Positions 34,269 through 43,459 of a stretch of 54,427 bases of DNA are shown here, one piece after another. Position 1 is the stretch's first letter. Each line of letters starts with the position of its first letter. The notes under the pieces are model-generated. The model ran no database searches and was not told the DNA's origin. It worked only from the letters and a program-made list of their open reading frames with translations. The translations under genes and the position numbers were made by a program. Source of the stretch: CAYXZO01 sp964469505 (lineage in GTDB: Bacteria > Fidelibacterota > UBA8477 > JABMPR01); contig CAYXZO010000009.1 of the NCBI GenBank assembly GCA_964469505.1, forward strand, positions 1-54,427. Reading direction: 5' to 3'.

Positions 34269-36527
34269 CTATTCCGCAGGTGAGGTTGATTTTTGTGAAA
34301 GGGGCTCTTTGTGTTTACACTGGGGGCAATAGTAGTAAGTCCCACTCCGAGTGGTATGTTTTTCCACTCGATAACTAGCTCCGCAAGCGGGGCAAGGGCT
34401 GGGGACCGGTGGATCCCAGCTTACAAAATCACACTTGGGATAGGCTGTGCATCCGTAAAAAGTGCGTCCTTTTTTGGTTCTTCGAGGCACAATCTGTCCG
34501 GTACAATCGGGACGAGGACATGGCATCAATACTTTTGCGGGACGAGTATATTTACAGGCGGGATAATTAGAACAGGCGTAAAATTTGCCGTAACGACCAC
34601 TCCGAAGTACCAGCGGCTGGCCACACTTCTCACAGGTTCCCCCCTCGACAGCGGTTTCAGCTTCATTGTGCTGATTAGTCTCATCATCTTCCGGTAGCGG
34701 CCGGGCGTTGCGGCATTTGGGAAAGCCGGAACAGGCCAGAAAACGTCCGTTCCGTCCCCATTTGATGACCATAGGCTGACCGCATTTTTCACAAACTTCA
34801 TCGGTAGTCTGTTGAAGACTGGCTTTAATCTCGCGATAGGCCTTAGAGGATGCTTCCAACCAGGCTTCCAGATGGTGCCAGAATTCTTCCAACACCTGCA
34901 GATGTTCCCGTTTCCCCAGTTCAATTAGGTCCAGTTCTTCTTCCATGGTGCGGGTGAAAGAAACATTGACCAGTTCTGGGAAATGTTCCACCAACAGTTT
35001 ATTGGTTATCTTGCCCAACTCAGTGGGATAGAGCTTGCGTTTTTCAGAGCGGACATAACCCCGGGTTTGAATAACCGAGATGATCTGGGCGTATGTGGAA
35101 GGTCTTCCGATGCCTTCCTGATCCAATTTTTTCACCAACGTGCTTTCTGTGTAAGGTGCCGGCGGCTTTGTGAAATGTTGTTTGGGGTCCAGTTTTTTCA
35201 GTGTCAGGTTTTGACCTTCATCCAGATCGTCGGGGAGTAGGGTGCTTTCTTCCTGATCTTCGGGATAAACCTTCAAGAAGCCGGGGAAAAGCAAGCGTTG
35301 GCCCTTGGCGCGGAGCAAAAAGCGGGCATCGGCCAGGATATTGGCCTGCGTTTGTTCGAAGCGGGCCGCGGCCATTTGACTGGCCATGAAACGGCGCCAG
35401 ATCAACTCATACAAGCGAGCCTGTTCAGGTTTCAAAGTGGCTCGCACCATGTCCGGGGTCAGTTCGGGATGAGTGGGGCGGATTGCTTCGTGGGCGTCCT
35501 GTACGTTGCGGCCACCTTTTTTGAATACGCGAGCTCTGGCGGGAAGGTATTCTTTCCCAAAGGTTTCCCCGATAAACTCCCGGGCGGCCGCTACGGCCTC
35601 AGGCGCCAGGCGCACCGAGTCGGTCCGCATGTAAGTGATAAGTCCCAGGGTCTTTCCATCTGGTAACGGCACCCCTTCGTATAATTGTTGGGCAATAGCC
35701 ATAGTGGACTTGGTGCGCAGGTGCAGTTTTTGAAAAGCAGCTTGCTGCAAAGTGCTGGTGGTAAAGGGCGGCGGCGGTTGACGAAGAGTTTGTTTCCGTT
35801 CCAGGGATTGGACCTGAAAGGTGGCTTTTCCCAGCAAAGCCACGAATTCCTGCGCCTGGGTTTCGTTTTCGATCTTGATCTTGCGGTCGTCAACTTTGTG
35901 TAGCTCGGCTTTAAAACTGGAGCCGGATGGAGTTTCCAGTAGAGCCTCAATGGTCCAATATTCCTGGGGGACAAAATTATCAATTTCTTCCTGGCGTTCA
36001 CATACCAGTCGGAGAGCCACGGATTGCACCCGGCCGGCAGAGAGCCCGGAATACAGCACTTTCCAGAGGAAGGGGCTTATCTTAAAGCCCACCAGTCGGT
36101 CAATGATGCGCCGGGCCTGCTGAGCCTGAACCCGGCGTTCATCCAACGGCTGCGGGTTATCTAACCCCCGTTTGATCCCAGCGGGGGTGATTTCCATGAA
36201 TTGCACGCGATGGAAAGGCTTTTTCAGGTCTTTCAAGATCTGCGTTACATGCCATCCGATGGCTTCTCCTTCCCGGTCCGGGTCAGTAGCCAGATAGATG
36301 GCCTCCGCTTCAGCGGCTTCTTTTTTTAGTTTGGAGATTACCGCTTTCTTCCCGGGAACGGGAACATAGAGGGGCTTGAAATTATTGCGGATATCTACCC
36401 CCAGGGTCTTGGTGGGTAGATCTCTGATGTGACCGATAGTGGAGAACACTTTGAAGCGAGGTCCCACATAGCGTTGAATCGTGCGTGCTTTTGCCGGGGA
36501 TTCTACTATGAGCAAGTTATGGGACAT
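34269..36527 (-). CDS. topA: DNA topoisomerase I (type IA)
   Basis: The 752-residue enzyme relaxes negative supercoils. The TOPRIM domain has Glu9 (VESPAKA) and TDPDREGE at residues 81-88; the catalytic tyrosine is Tyr299 in GLITYMRTDS. Four C-terminal zinc-finger modules follow from about residue 585: two with CEKCGQP...C..(F/Y)P.C, one CPRPDC...CTAYPKC and one CPACG...CPQC. No ribosome site is visible before the ATG. It is followed by glyS after 9 bases, so both are probably on one message. Confidence 0.93.
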   Translation of the reverse strand: MSHNLLIVESPAKARTIQRYVGPRFKVFSTIGHIRDLPTKTLGVDIRNNFKPLYVPVPGKKAVISKLKKEAAEAEAIYLATDPDREGEAIGWHVTQILKDLKKPFHRVQFMEITPAGIKRGLDNPQPLDERRVQAQQARRIIDRLVGFKISPFLWKVLYSGLSAGRVQSVALRLVCERQEEIDNFVPQEYWTIEALLETPSGSSFKAELHKVDDRKIKIENETQAQEFVALLGKATFQVQSLERKQTLRQPPPPFTTSTLQQAAFQKLHLRTKSTMAIAQQLYEGVPLPDGKTLGLITYMRTDSVRLAPEAVAAAREFIGETFGKEYLPARARVFKKGGRNVQDAHEAIRPTHPELTPDMVRATLKPEQARLYELIWRRFMASQMAAARFEQTQANILADARFLLRAKGQRLLFPGFLKVYPEDQEESTLLPDDLDEGQNLTLKKLDPKQHFTKPPAPYTESTLVKKLDQEGIGRPSTYAQIISVIQTRGYVRSEKRKLYPTELGKITNKLLVEHFPELVNVSFTRTMEEELDLIELGKREHLQVLEEFWHHLEAWLEASSKAYREIKASLQQTTDEVCEKCGQPMVIKWGRNGRFLACSGFPKCRNARPLPEDDETNQHNEAETAVEGGTCEKCGQPLVLRSGRYGKFYACSNYPACKYTRPAKVLMPCPRPDCTGQIVPRRTKKGRTFYGCTAYPKCDFVSWDPPVPSPCPACGASYRVEKHTTRSGTYYYCPQCKHKEPLSQKSTSPAE

Positions 36528-36690
36528 CAGGTGTTAGTTGCTCCATTCAAGTGGCGCAAGTATATCGGTAGGGTGCACCAAATGCAACTCTTTAGGCCGG
36601 GAACTTGCGAGGAAAATGTGACTTATGGGGTCCCAAGGCATCCAAACATCGCATGGGTAAATCAAAATCAACCAACTCCAGGAGTAAATC

Positions 36691-37068
36691 ATGAAAATCG
36701 CTTTTGCAACCGATGATGGTCAAACCATCAGCGCTCATTTTGGCCAAGCGAAATATTATTTCATAACCGAAGCCACGGATGAAAATACGAACCCTACAGG
36801 TCAGCTAGTGGAGAAAGTGGGGCACCACACCCCTTACAACGGCCCCCTGTCGTTTCATGAGGCCATGTTCGCACCCTTACGGGACTGTGATGTATTAGTA
36901 GCGCGGGGAATGGGGCAAGGAGCGTTAGCCGGTGCCCAATCGCGGGGATTGGAGGTGATTCTGACTGATTATAAAACTATCCCGGAAGCACTAGCAGCCT
37001 GGTATCGGGGAGAATTGAAACACAATCCGAAACGGGTCCATCATCATCACCACCACCATCATCACTGA
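36691..37068 (+). CDS. NifX/NafY-like dinitrogenase FeMo-cofactor-family protein with a nine-His tail
   Basis: The 125-residue protein has the Nitro_FeMo-Co fold of small NifX/NafY/YjeE-like metal-cluster binders: MKIAFATDDGQTISAHFGQAKYYFI at the start and CDVLVARGMGQGALAGAQ in the middle. No nitrogenase genes are near, so it is likely one of the many standalone members of unknown role. The C-terminus ends in nine consecutive His residues encoded by mixed CAT and CAC codons, just before the stop, which should bind Ni, Zn, Co or Fe. AGGAG lies 6 bases before the ATG. It stands alone on the plus strand between minus-strand genes. Confidence 0.88.
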   Translation: MKIAFATDDGQTISAHFGQAKYYFITEATDENTNPTGQLVEKVGHHTPYNGPLSFHEAMFAPLRDCDVLVARGMGQGALAGAQSRGLEVILTDYKTIPEALAAWYRGELKHNPKRVHHHHHHHHH

Positions 37069-37109
37069 AATGGTGTCTAAGACTCCTGGTCGGCCCCCTG
37101 AACGGATTA

Positions 37110-39656
37110 TTATTCGTTGCCTTTAAGTTTAGCTTGAAGTTCTTCTAGTAAGTTAGCCAACCGCCCCAGGGATTTCTCCAATCTTTCTACGCGCTCAGTT
37201 AATGTTTGCCAGGGTTGCTTTGGCTGGGGCTGGCTCAGATTTAGGATCACTCGCTGTACTTCAGGTTTATACTGCTCGGGGATAGATTGTTCCAACTTCT
37301 CCAGCGCCCCAATACTTTCTTTGGCATGCAGTTTTTCCAGGGCTCGGGCTGCGGCCAATCGGACAGGCAACCGAGCGTGCTTTAAAGCCTGCTCCAAGCT
37401 TTCCCTAACTGCTCGCCTTCCACCCGCGTCTAGCCACAATCCCAGATTGCCCAGGCCATCCACGGCTGCCAGCCACTCTTCGGGGTAGAGGGCAGGTGCG
37501 GTAAGAGCCTGCTGGAGAGGGGACAATGCGGCTTCCCGGCGGGAATAACCCAAGCCACGCAGGGCACCACAACGGGACCAGTTACGGTGATCCCTATGGT
37601 CTAGAGTTTGGAGCAGCCTATTCCAGTCCCCGTCGTCGGCCAATCGCCCCAGTTGGGCCAAGGCTTCGGCCCGGGCCCGGGGAGGCAGGGAATCGGCCAG
37701 GCGTTGGCGAATAACCTGATGGATATTCGGATTTCGGCGCTCTCCACAGATACGAAAAGCTTCTTCCAGCACCAGAGGATGTTGTTCCCGCGCTAGCGCC
37801 CGAGCCAACAGCTCATCAACCATGGCGTGGGGAATTGGAGCCAGCGTACGGTACAGATGGAGTTTCAATCCCCAGAAAGAATCGGTAAGCAGGAATTGCC
37901 CCAGCTTTTCCAAAGCCTGACGATTGCCCAGAGTGGCCAAAGCGGTAACCGCCCGCAATCGCGCCGCCAGGGAGGGGCCGTTTTCCAGCATCCTGGCCAG
38001 CAAAGGCTCGGGCCACTCCAACTCCATTTCCGCCAGAAGCTTTTGGTCAGGATCAACAATCACCTGTAATGGAGCTTCAGCCGTATCCAGGGTAAACAGA
38101 TGGTGCTTGCGGTTGACCTTGGCAGAAGTTTTCACCCATTCCCCTGGTTTTACTTCCCAGGCGATTTCCAAGGTGAATTGAAAAGCCTCCTTGGCTTCAT
38201 CCTGCTCCACCTGCAGCTGGTCCAGTTCCACCCGGGCTTGTTTCTCTTCGGGAAGGTAGCTGTACTTAAGTTTTAATTTGGGATGACCGGAACGGTAGAT
38301 CCACTGATCGAAGAATGGCTGGAGATTCAAGCCGCTGATTTCCTCGAGAATGCGCTGAAAATCCTCGGTTCTTACTGTTTGAGCTTGAAAGCGTTGCAAG
38401 TATTTGCGTACTCCTGTCCAGAAGATGTCGTCTCCTAATTGCCGGCGAAGCATGTGCAAACGCCAGGCACCGCCGGGGTAGAGATGGCGATCGTACATCT
38501 GCCAACTGCTATTAAAAAAGCGAGTCACGATGGGTCGCTGATAGCGTTGCTTGCTTTCAGTAAAATAGGCCCGGGCATCCTCCCATAGCTGCCAGGCGGC
38601 GGCTTCTGAGCCTTCCGTATCTTCCAACCAAACCACTTCCATATAAGTGGCCCAGGACTCTTTGAGCCAGGCGTGGGCGAAATCGTAGCTGACTACGGCA
38701 TCTCCGAAATAGGAATGAGCCATCTCGTGGAGGTTGATGGCATCAATCAGCGGTTTCCATTCCGGTTTTAGATCTGGTGTGAGAATAAACCGATCATCCC
38801 AGCTCACCAGGGAGATATTCTCCATGGCTCCGCCGATTCCCCGGGCTGCGAACTGGTAGTACTTAGGGAAAGGATACGTTTGTCCCAGTTTTTCTTGTAG
38901 CCACTGTAACATCCGGGGGGTGTTATCGAAGGTAAGTTTGAGATTTTCAGGACTGAATTCTTTAGGCGCGTAATATGCAACAGGAATGGAATCGACGCTG
39001 CTATCCTGGTAACTGGTGAAATCACCAATGGCAAAGCAAGTGAGATAGCTGGGGCAGGGATGGTCCAGCCGCCAATGAGCCGTTTTCGTACCATCGGAAT
39101 GTGTTTTTTCCTCTACCAGCTTCCCGTTGGCCAGAATGGTCAGTTCAGCGGGAGCACGCAGGAAGAATTCCACCGTGGGGCGGATGTTGGGGGCGTCAAC
39201 ACAGGGGAACCAATAACGAGCTCGTTCGGTTTCATTGTCGGTTACGGCAAATAGAGGAGCTTCCGGGGTTTTCTGATTAGGATATGAGAAGTCGAGGCCG
39301 GTTGCGGGGTGATCCACCTGATAGTGAATTACTATCTTGCGTTGCTCTCCAGCCTGGAAAGGTTGTTTCCACTCCAGGAATAACTTCCGGCCATTGTAGT
39401 AGCTTTGCAGTTCATCACCAGCGGGTGTTTCCACGCGTAATTGCCGGAGTTCCACCGCATCCAGCTCCAGGTGTCGTACTCCATCCACCTGGGCCTGAAT
39501 ATCGTATTCCACGAAGCCGTAAGCTTTTTCCTTTTCAATCTCAACCTGCAGGTTGATGGTAACATGGATGGGTAGTAACCGCGTATCGGGGGCATAATGA
39601 AAGCGGGCCCCCGGCAAAGCAAAACGACGCTCGGGCTGTTCGATAAAGGCTTGCAT
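37110..39656 (-). CDS. M1-family zinc metallopeptidase (aminopeptidase N-like) with HEAT-like C-terminus
   Basis: The 848-residue protein has the M1 layout: an N-terminal beta-saddle, GGAMEN near residues 275-280, and the zinc site HEMAH at 310-314 with the third ligand Glu333 (LKESWA), followed by the proton-donor region. After about residue 530 it carries a HEAT-like alpha-helical region (repeated short helices with ALEKL/AAARAL motifs) and a short terminal coiled coil (RVERLEKSLGRLANLLEELQAKL). The ATG at 39656 is preferred over the GTG 12 bases upstream because GGGAG then lies 5 bases away. It removes N-terminal residues from peptides; no signal peptide is evident, so it may be cytoplasmic. 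Confidence 0.88.
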   Translation of the reverse strand: MQAFIEQPERRFALPGARFHYAPDTRLLPIHVTINLQVEIEKEKAYGFVEYDIQAQVDGVRHLELDAVELRQLRVETPAGDELQSYYNGRKLFLEWKQPFQAGEQRKIVIHYQVDHPATGLDFSYPNQKTPEAPLFAVTDNETERARYWFPCVDAPNIRPTVEFFLRAPAELTILANGKLVEEKTHSDGTKTAHWRLDHPCPSYLTCFAIGDFTSYQDSSVDSIPVAYYAPKEFSPENLKLTFDNTPRMLQWLQEKLGQTYPFPKYYQFAARGIGGAMENISLVSWDDRFILTPDLKPEWKPLIDAINLHEMAHSYFGDAVVSYDFAHAWLKESWATYMEVVWLEDTEGSEAAAWQLWEDARAYFTESKQRYQRPIVTRFFNSSWQMYDRHLYPGGAWRLHMLRRQLGDDIFWTGVRKYLQRFQAQTVRTEDFQRILEEISGLNLQPFFDQWIYRSGHPKLKLKYSYLPEEKQARVELDQLQVEQDEAKEAFQFTLEIAWEVKPGEWVKTSAKVNRKHHLFTLDTAEAPLQVIVDPDQKLLAEMELEWPEPLLARMLENGPSLAARLRAVTALATLGNRQALEKLGQFLLTDSFWGLKLHLYRTLAPIPHAMVDELLARALAREQHPLVLEEAFRICGERRNPNIHQVIRQRLADSLPPRARAEALAQLGRLADDGDWNRLLQTLDHRDHRNWSRCGALRGLGYSRREAALSPLQQALTAPALYPEEWLAAVDGLGNLGLWLDAGGRRAVRESLEQALKHARLPVRLAAARALEKLHAKESIGALEKLEQSIPEQYKPEVQRVILNLSQPQPKQPWQTLTERVERLEKSLGRLANLLEELQAKLKGNE

Positions 39657-39776
39657 GCCAACTCCCACTTAGGTTTTAGGGTTGTCAGTGACTATGAGAA
39701 AGAAAACTTATCCCTGTCTGCCACCGGTTTTTCAAGCTGTTCCAGGTATAGTGAAAACTGGTCGCAGCAAACAAGT

Positions 39777-40733
39777 TCAAGGACTGTCCAGCAAAACTCT
39801 GATAAGTTGTCCCTCCTCATTTGTGATCAGTATTTCACGGTTGGATAGCCAGCAAAGCCCCTCCGCCTGTCCGGCTTTCTTGATAGTAAGCAACCGGGGA
39901 TTTTGACGCAGGAAATGATCTCCAAACCGAGGGGCAGGGAACAGCCAGATAGTGGCCACCAGTGGATTCTGAGCCAGGATAGCCAGAATTTTTTCGTCAG
40001 GAGACATTTCGGCAGCCGTGATCCACCCCCCCAGATCTTCTCGCTGATCGACCTGTTTCAATTGATTGACCTGGTGGAAATGGCGGGTATCAAGACGATA
40101 AAGGTGAGTAGTTGGTCGGGGCAGATCGATACGCCCCTGGTCTCGTTCTTTGGATAAGAAATAGAGTTTGCCATGATAGGCAAAGACCGCTTCACAGTCG
40201 AAACGCCAATCCTTGGGGGGGAATTTTTTCTGATCTGGAAAGGCAACCGTAAGCCAAAAAAGAGGCCTGGTACTGGTGCGGGCTCGAGGATTAGGCTCCA
40301 GAACGAAATAGACTCCTAAATCCCGGCGAGCATTGCCGTTATTGCCCATGTCAGCTATTATCAGCGTATCACCAATGCGGGTGAGAGACTCCCAATCGGT
40401 ATTATCGGCTCCGGTAATAGTCAATCCTGGGTAGGCGAGATTATTGCGGTAGCGCTCTTCAAGGAAGGTGGGTATGATATTGGAGCCATCTTTCCGGATT
40501 GCAAACAGGCGAGCTTTATCCCCGGAGTCATTTAGTACCCATAATACATTGGGGTAGCGGGCGCTAGTCACAACGGCGCTTTGCTCGTTGATTTCCGGAT
40601 TTTGAACTACGACTCGCGTGACCCGTCCGGCCCCCCATAGCATTGCGGTTGACAGAAGAGGAACCATAAAAGCTTTTACCCATAAGTCAGGCGCAAGAAG
40701 AGGGGATTTTACATGGTTATGAATCTGTTTCAA
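39777..40733 (-). CDS. Exported beta-propeller protein, unknown function
   Basis: The 318-residue protein has an uncleaved or long N-terminal signal segment (AFMVPLLSTAMLWGAG) and then a beta-propeller-like mature region with repeated strand motifs, including PNVLWVLNDSGDKARLFAI, DWESLTRIGDTLIIADMGNN, KLYFLSKERD and AGQAEGLCWLSNREILITNEEGQL. It resembles esterase-like or SdiA-regulated propeller proteins but lacks a clear catalytic signature. Its ATG overlaps the LD-carboxypeptidase stop by four bases (ATGA), so the two are co-translated. A role near the cell wall is a guess from context only. Confidence 0.6.
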   Translation of the reverse strand: MKQIHNHVKSPLLAPDLWVKAFMVPLLSTAMLWGAGRVTRVVVQNPEINEQSAVVTSARYPNVLWVLNDSGDKARLFAIRKDGSNIIPTFLEERYRNNLAYPGLTITGADNTDWESLTRIGDTLIIADMGNNGNARRDLGVYFVLEPNPRARTSTRPLFWLTVAFPDQKKFPPKDWRFDCEAVFAYHGKLYFLSKERDQGRIDLPRPTTHLYRLDTRHFHQVNQLKQVDQREDLGGWITAAEMSPDEKILAILAQNPLVATIWLFPAPRFGDHFLRQNPRLLTIKKAGQAEGLCWLSNREILITNEEGQLIRVLLDSP

Positions 40734-41713
40734 CTTGGCTGCTCCTCAACGGGTGAGAGAATTTCGATGGTTTGAGTTTCAGTATCCAGGGTTATTCGGG
40801 CTCCCAGAGGCAAGCTCATTTTACGCTCACCGTGGCCGTAAGCCACTTCACTTACCACAGGGAAAGGTGCTTCACCGATAATGTCTTGGACCAATTCGGC
40901 CAGGGTAAAATCATCTTTTCCCGCCTCATCCCAGGTCTCGAGAAATTGCCCCAGGATTAATCCCCTGATGCCTTTCTGATGATCAAAGGCTCCAGCAAGT
41001 TTGAATTGTGTTAGCATACGATCAACGTGTTGCACATTTTCACCGATATCTTCAAGAACAAGAATTGTGCCTTCCAGGGGAGGGGCATAAGGAGTGCCCA
41101 TGAGATTGGCTACCAAGGATAGACAGCCACCCACCAATACTCCCGTGGCTCGCCCAGGACGGTGAACAGTCCATGTTGAGTTGGGAGGATTAGAGAGTTT
41201 CAAGCCGACCAGCGGTTGTTGGAGCATCTTCCAGAACATCTTCTCTGTCCAGGGATCGATTCCGGTTTCGCATCCCATTTCTATGGCTACCATGGGACCT
41301 GAGAGGGTCACGAGACCACTATAACGCAGCAAAGCACTCTGTACGGCGGTAATATCCGAATAGCCCACCAACCATTTTGGGTTATCACGAAACACGGTGT
41401 AATCCAAATCCCGCAGGTAGCGAGGGGTACCGTATCCTCCCCGAGTGCAAAAGACAGCATCGATTTCAGGATTCTGAAAAGCCCAGTACAGATCGGCTAT
41501 TTGTTCCGGCCCATGGCCGGCCAGAGTCTTATAGTGCGCGTTAAGGTTCGGAGCAAGTATTGGTTCGTACCCCATTTTGCGTAAGTATCGAATTCCCCGT
41601 TCCAGGGGCTCCGGCTCCGCAGGTGAGCTGGGCGAGACCAGGGCAATGCGTGCATTGGGAGGCAGGGGTCGCGGATATTGGCGAGGTGGGAATAGTGATG
41701 TTTGTGCTTTCAT
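40730..41713 (-). CDS. LD-carboxypeptidase (S66 family)
   Basis: The 327-residue enzyme belongs to the S66 murein LD-carboxypeptidases. The nucleophile Ser sits in LVGYSDITAVQ near residue 116, and the acid/base pair lies in LVLEDIGENVQHVDR and in the C-terminal VAYGHGERKMSLPLG. VLVGGCLSLVANLMGTPY is the family's central motif. It trims the terminal D-Ala from murein tetrapeptides during cell-wall recycling; a related branch (MccF) cleaves microcin C-like compounds, and the two are hard to separate by motif. It leads a two-gene unit with the beta-propeller protein. Confidence 0.88.
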   Translation of the reverse strand: MKAQTSLFPPRQYPRPLPPNARIALVSPSSPAEPEPLERGIRYLRKMGYEPILAPNLNAHYKTLAGHGPEQIADLYWAFQNPEIDAVFCTRGGYGTPRYLRDLDYTVFRDNPKWLVGYSDITAVQSALLRYSGLVTLSGPMVAIEMGCETGIDPWTEKMFWKMLQQPLVGLKLSNPPNSTWTVHRPGRATGVLVGGCLSLVANLMGTPYAPPLEGTILVLEDIGENVQHVDRMLTQFKLAGAFDHQKGIRGLILGQFLETWDEAGKDDFTLAELVQDIIGEAPFPVVSEVAYGHGERKMSLPLGARITLDTETQTIEILSPVEEQPS

Positions 41714-41869
41714 GGAAAAACCTACGGATATCTCCGGATAAACTTCATCAGTTTCAAGGTTAATAACAAAGGCTTACAAGCGGAACTCAATTAAAAATAA
41801 GTCTCACTACCGCTCATAAGTAAAACTTTCCCCCCTCATTACCGCTATTTTCAGGCTGTGCCTTTTGGC

Positions 41870-41900
41870 GGAAGAGGGGAAGGACTAGTTCCCCCCTTCC
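41870..41900 (-). terminator. GC-rich hairpin after the TPR gene
   Basis: GGAAGAGGGGAA (41870-41881) pairs with TTCCCCCCTTCC (41889-41900) around a 7-base loop, with one mismatch. It lies just downstream of the minus-strand gene ending at 41919. No T-run follows, so it may be a weak or factor-assisted terminator. Confidence 0.45.
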
Positions 41901-41918
41901 TAGTGTTATTTAAGAATT

Positions 41919-42695
41919 CTAATCTAGGTCTTCCAGAGCCTCACGAGCTTGCTGTTGGAGCTGTCGGTCACTCTCAGACTTGGCGGGAGCAGCCAAAGCC
42001 TTCTGGTACCATTTGCGAGCTTCTTCAGGTTTATCAAGTTTTCGGTAGGTGTGTCCCAGGTACAACATATTACGAATATCATCAGGAGCCAATTCATGGG
42101 CTTTTTTGAAATACTTGGCGGCTTCTTCAAAGGAAGCTTTCGGAGGAGTGGCGTAAATGATGGAGGCTATCTGACGTTCCAGCCAGGATAGATCAGCCAA
42201 CACGTAATGCCACCGACCCATTACGTGGTAATTGCCGTCATCGGTAGGATCATATTTAATGGCCTTCAGAATGTGCTCCCGAACCTGGTATGAATTCAGG
42301 ATTTTCTGTTTTGTACCTTCAATTTCCCCCACGCGGCCGATGTGAATAGCATACCATTTATGGGCAGCAGCAGAGGTGGAATCGAGTGCCAGTGCCCGTT
42401 TAGCCAGCCGCAGCCCTGGATATTCGAACTGTTTTTGATAATCGAAATCCTGGGGTTTTTTATCCGCCAGATCGAAGTAAGCTCGGGACAAGCGCCAGAC
42501 CACTTCCACGTTGTTGGAATCCAAGCTGTAGGCCTGTTTTAAAATTTTGAAGGTCTCATCGTAGTTTTTTAGTTCATGGAGCGAATCTGCTTGGGTTAAC
42601 AAAGCGGCTACCGCCTCTGCCGGTGATGCGGAGTTTTGGGCTTGTAAGGCAGAGGTAATCAGCAGCGCAAAGCCCAGTAACGTCCGTTTGTACAT
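41919..42695 (-). CDS. Exported TPR protein, RMD-like (regulator of microtubule dynamics-type repeats)
   Basis: The 258-residue protein has a cleaved signal peptide (LLGFALLITSALQAQ) and tetratricopeptide repeats over most of its length. The block AAAHKWYAIHIGRVGEIEGTKQKI is characteristic of the RMD1-3-like TPR family, named after eukaryotic proteins and common in FCB bacteria. It is likely a periplasmic scaffold for protein contacts. GGAGG lies just upstream of the ATG. The gene follows the YD-repeat-like gene by 21 bases. Confidence 0.72.
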   Translation of the reverse strand: MYKRTLLGFALLITSALQAQNSASPAEAVAALLTQADSLHELKNYDETFKILKQAYSLDSNNVEVVWRLSRAYFDLADKKPQDFDYQKQFEYPGLRLAKRALALDSTSAAAHKWYAIHIGRVGEIEGTKQKILNSYQVREHILKAIKYDPTDDGNYHVMGRWHYVLADLSWLERQIASIIYATPPKASFEEAAKYFKKAHELAPDDIRNMLYLGHTYRKLDKPEEARKWYQKALAAPAKSESDRQLQQQAREALEDLD

Positions 42696-42716
42696 GCTTC
42701 CTCCTTTTTTAATAGT

Positions 42717-43376
42717 TTAGTTTATTAAAGGCTCGGCCACGGGTTTTGAAAGGGTGATTTTACTTCGCAAACGCCCTGCCCCATCATATTCCCTTACCGT
42801 AACAGTGCCGGTACGATCGTCGTAGTGATATCTCCTTAAAATGATTAACCGTCGGTGCAAGTCGTCCACCAGCCGCTCTTCGAGTTTCAAACCCTGACGA
42901 TTGTACTTGGTCTCCCGGTGAGCGATTGGTTTGCCATTAACCGATTTGATATAATAGATCTTTTCACGGCCCCATTTGTTGTAAGTGATACTTACCAACA
43001 GGTTTTTCTCCAGAGGGTGGAAGTCGGAACCCATGATTTTGGGGAGTAGCCTTAGGGTGTCAGGGGAGACCTGAAACTGGAGCACTTTCAATAGCTTACC
43101 TTTTGCATCGAAGTAACGTTTTACTTTGGCGTTACCCCATTGGTCGAACTGGCTGCGGACGATCTCCACCAACTGTCCTTCCTTGTCGTAACGCCTGATT
43201 TCAAGGGGGCGCTCGTTATGATAGGTAACGGCGAAATAGGGCCCACCCCGCAGGCTATCCAGAGGTTGGGGGCTGAAGAACCGTCCTGCCTGCCATTCCC
43301 GGTAGTAAAGGGTGGTGTCGGCAGGGGTGGCGAGAACCACCAGGCTCCACAGCAGTATTAGTACGACAGTTTTCAT
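42717..43376 (-). CDS. Exported YD/RHS-repeat-like protein, unknown function
   Basis: The 219-residue protein starts with a signal peptide (VLILLWSLVVLATPA). The rest has repeated short strands of the form Y(D/N)xxGxL or xYDKEGQLVEI, KRYFDAKGKLLKV and VREYDGAGRLRSKI, as in RHS/YD-repeat or MORN-like antitoxin proteins. No toxin domain is attached. I do not recognise a named family. It lies between the asparagine-synthetase-B-like gene and the RMD-like TPR gene, all on the minus strand, so it may be part of the same envelope cluster. Confidence 0.6.
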   Translation of the reverse strand: MKTVVLILLWSLVVLATPADTTLYYREWQAGRFFSPQPLDSLRGGPYFAVTYHNERPLEIRRYDKEGQLVEIVRSQFDQWGNAKVKRYFDAKGKLLKVLQFQVSPDTLRLLPKIMGSDFHPLEKNLLVSITYNKWGREKIYYIKSVNGKPIAHRETKYNRQGLKLEERLVDDLHRRLIILRRYHYDDRTGTVTVREYDGAGRLRSKITLSKPVAEPLIN

Positions 43377-43459
43377 GGGGGACGGAAATCTACGGTTTTC
43401 GACTAGAGGGAAAAAGCTAAAACCGTCCTGGACTGGAGCGATGGCAGCTTGATTTGGCC

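Noticed and set aside
36691..37068. The nine-His tail as a cloning-vector artefact
   Set aside because: The codons are mixed CAT and CAC, there is no linker or vector sequence, the stop and native flanks follow, and the domain is a natural metal binder. I keep it as native with small doubt.
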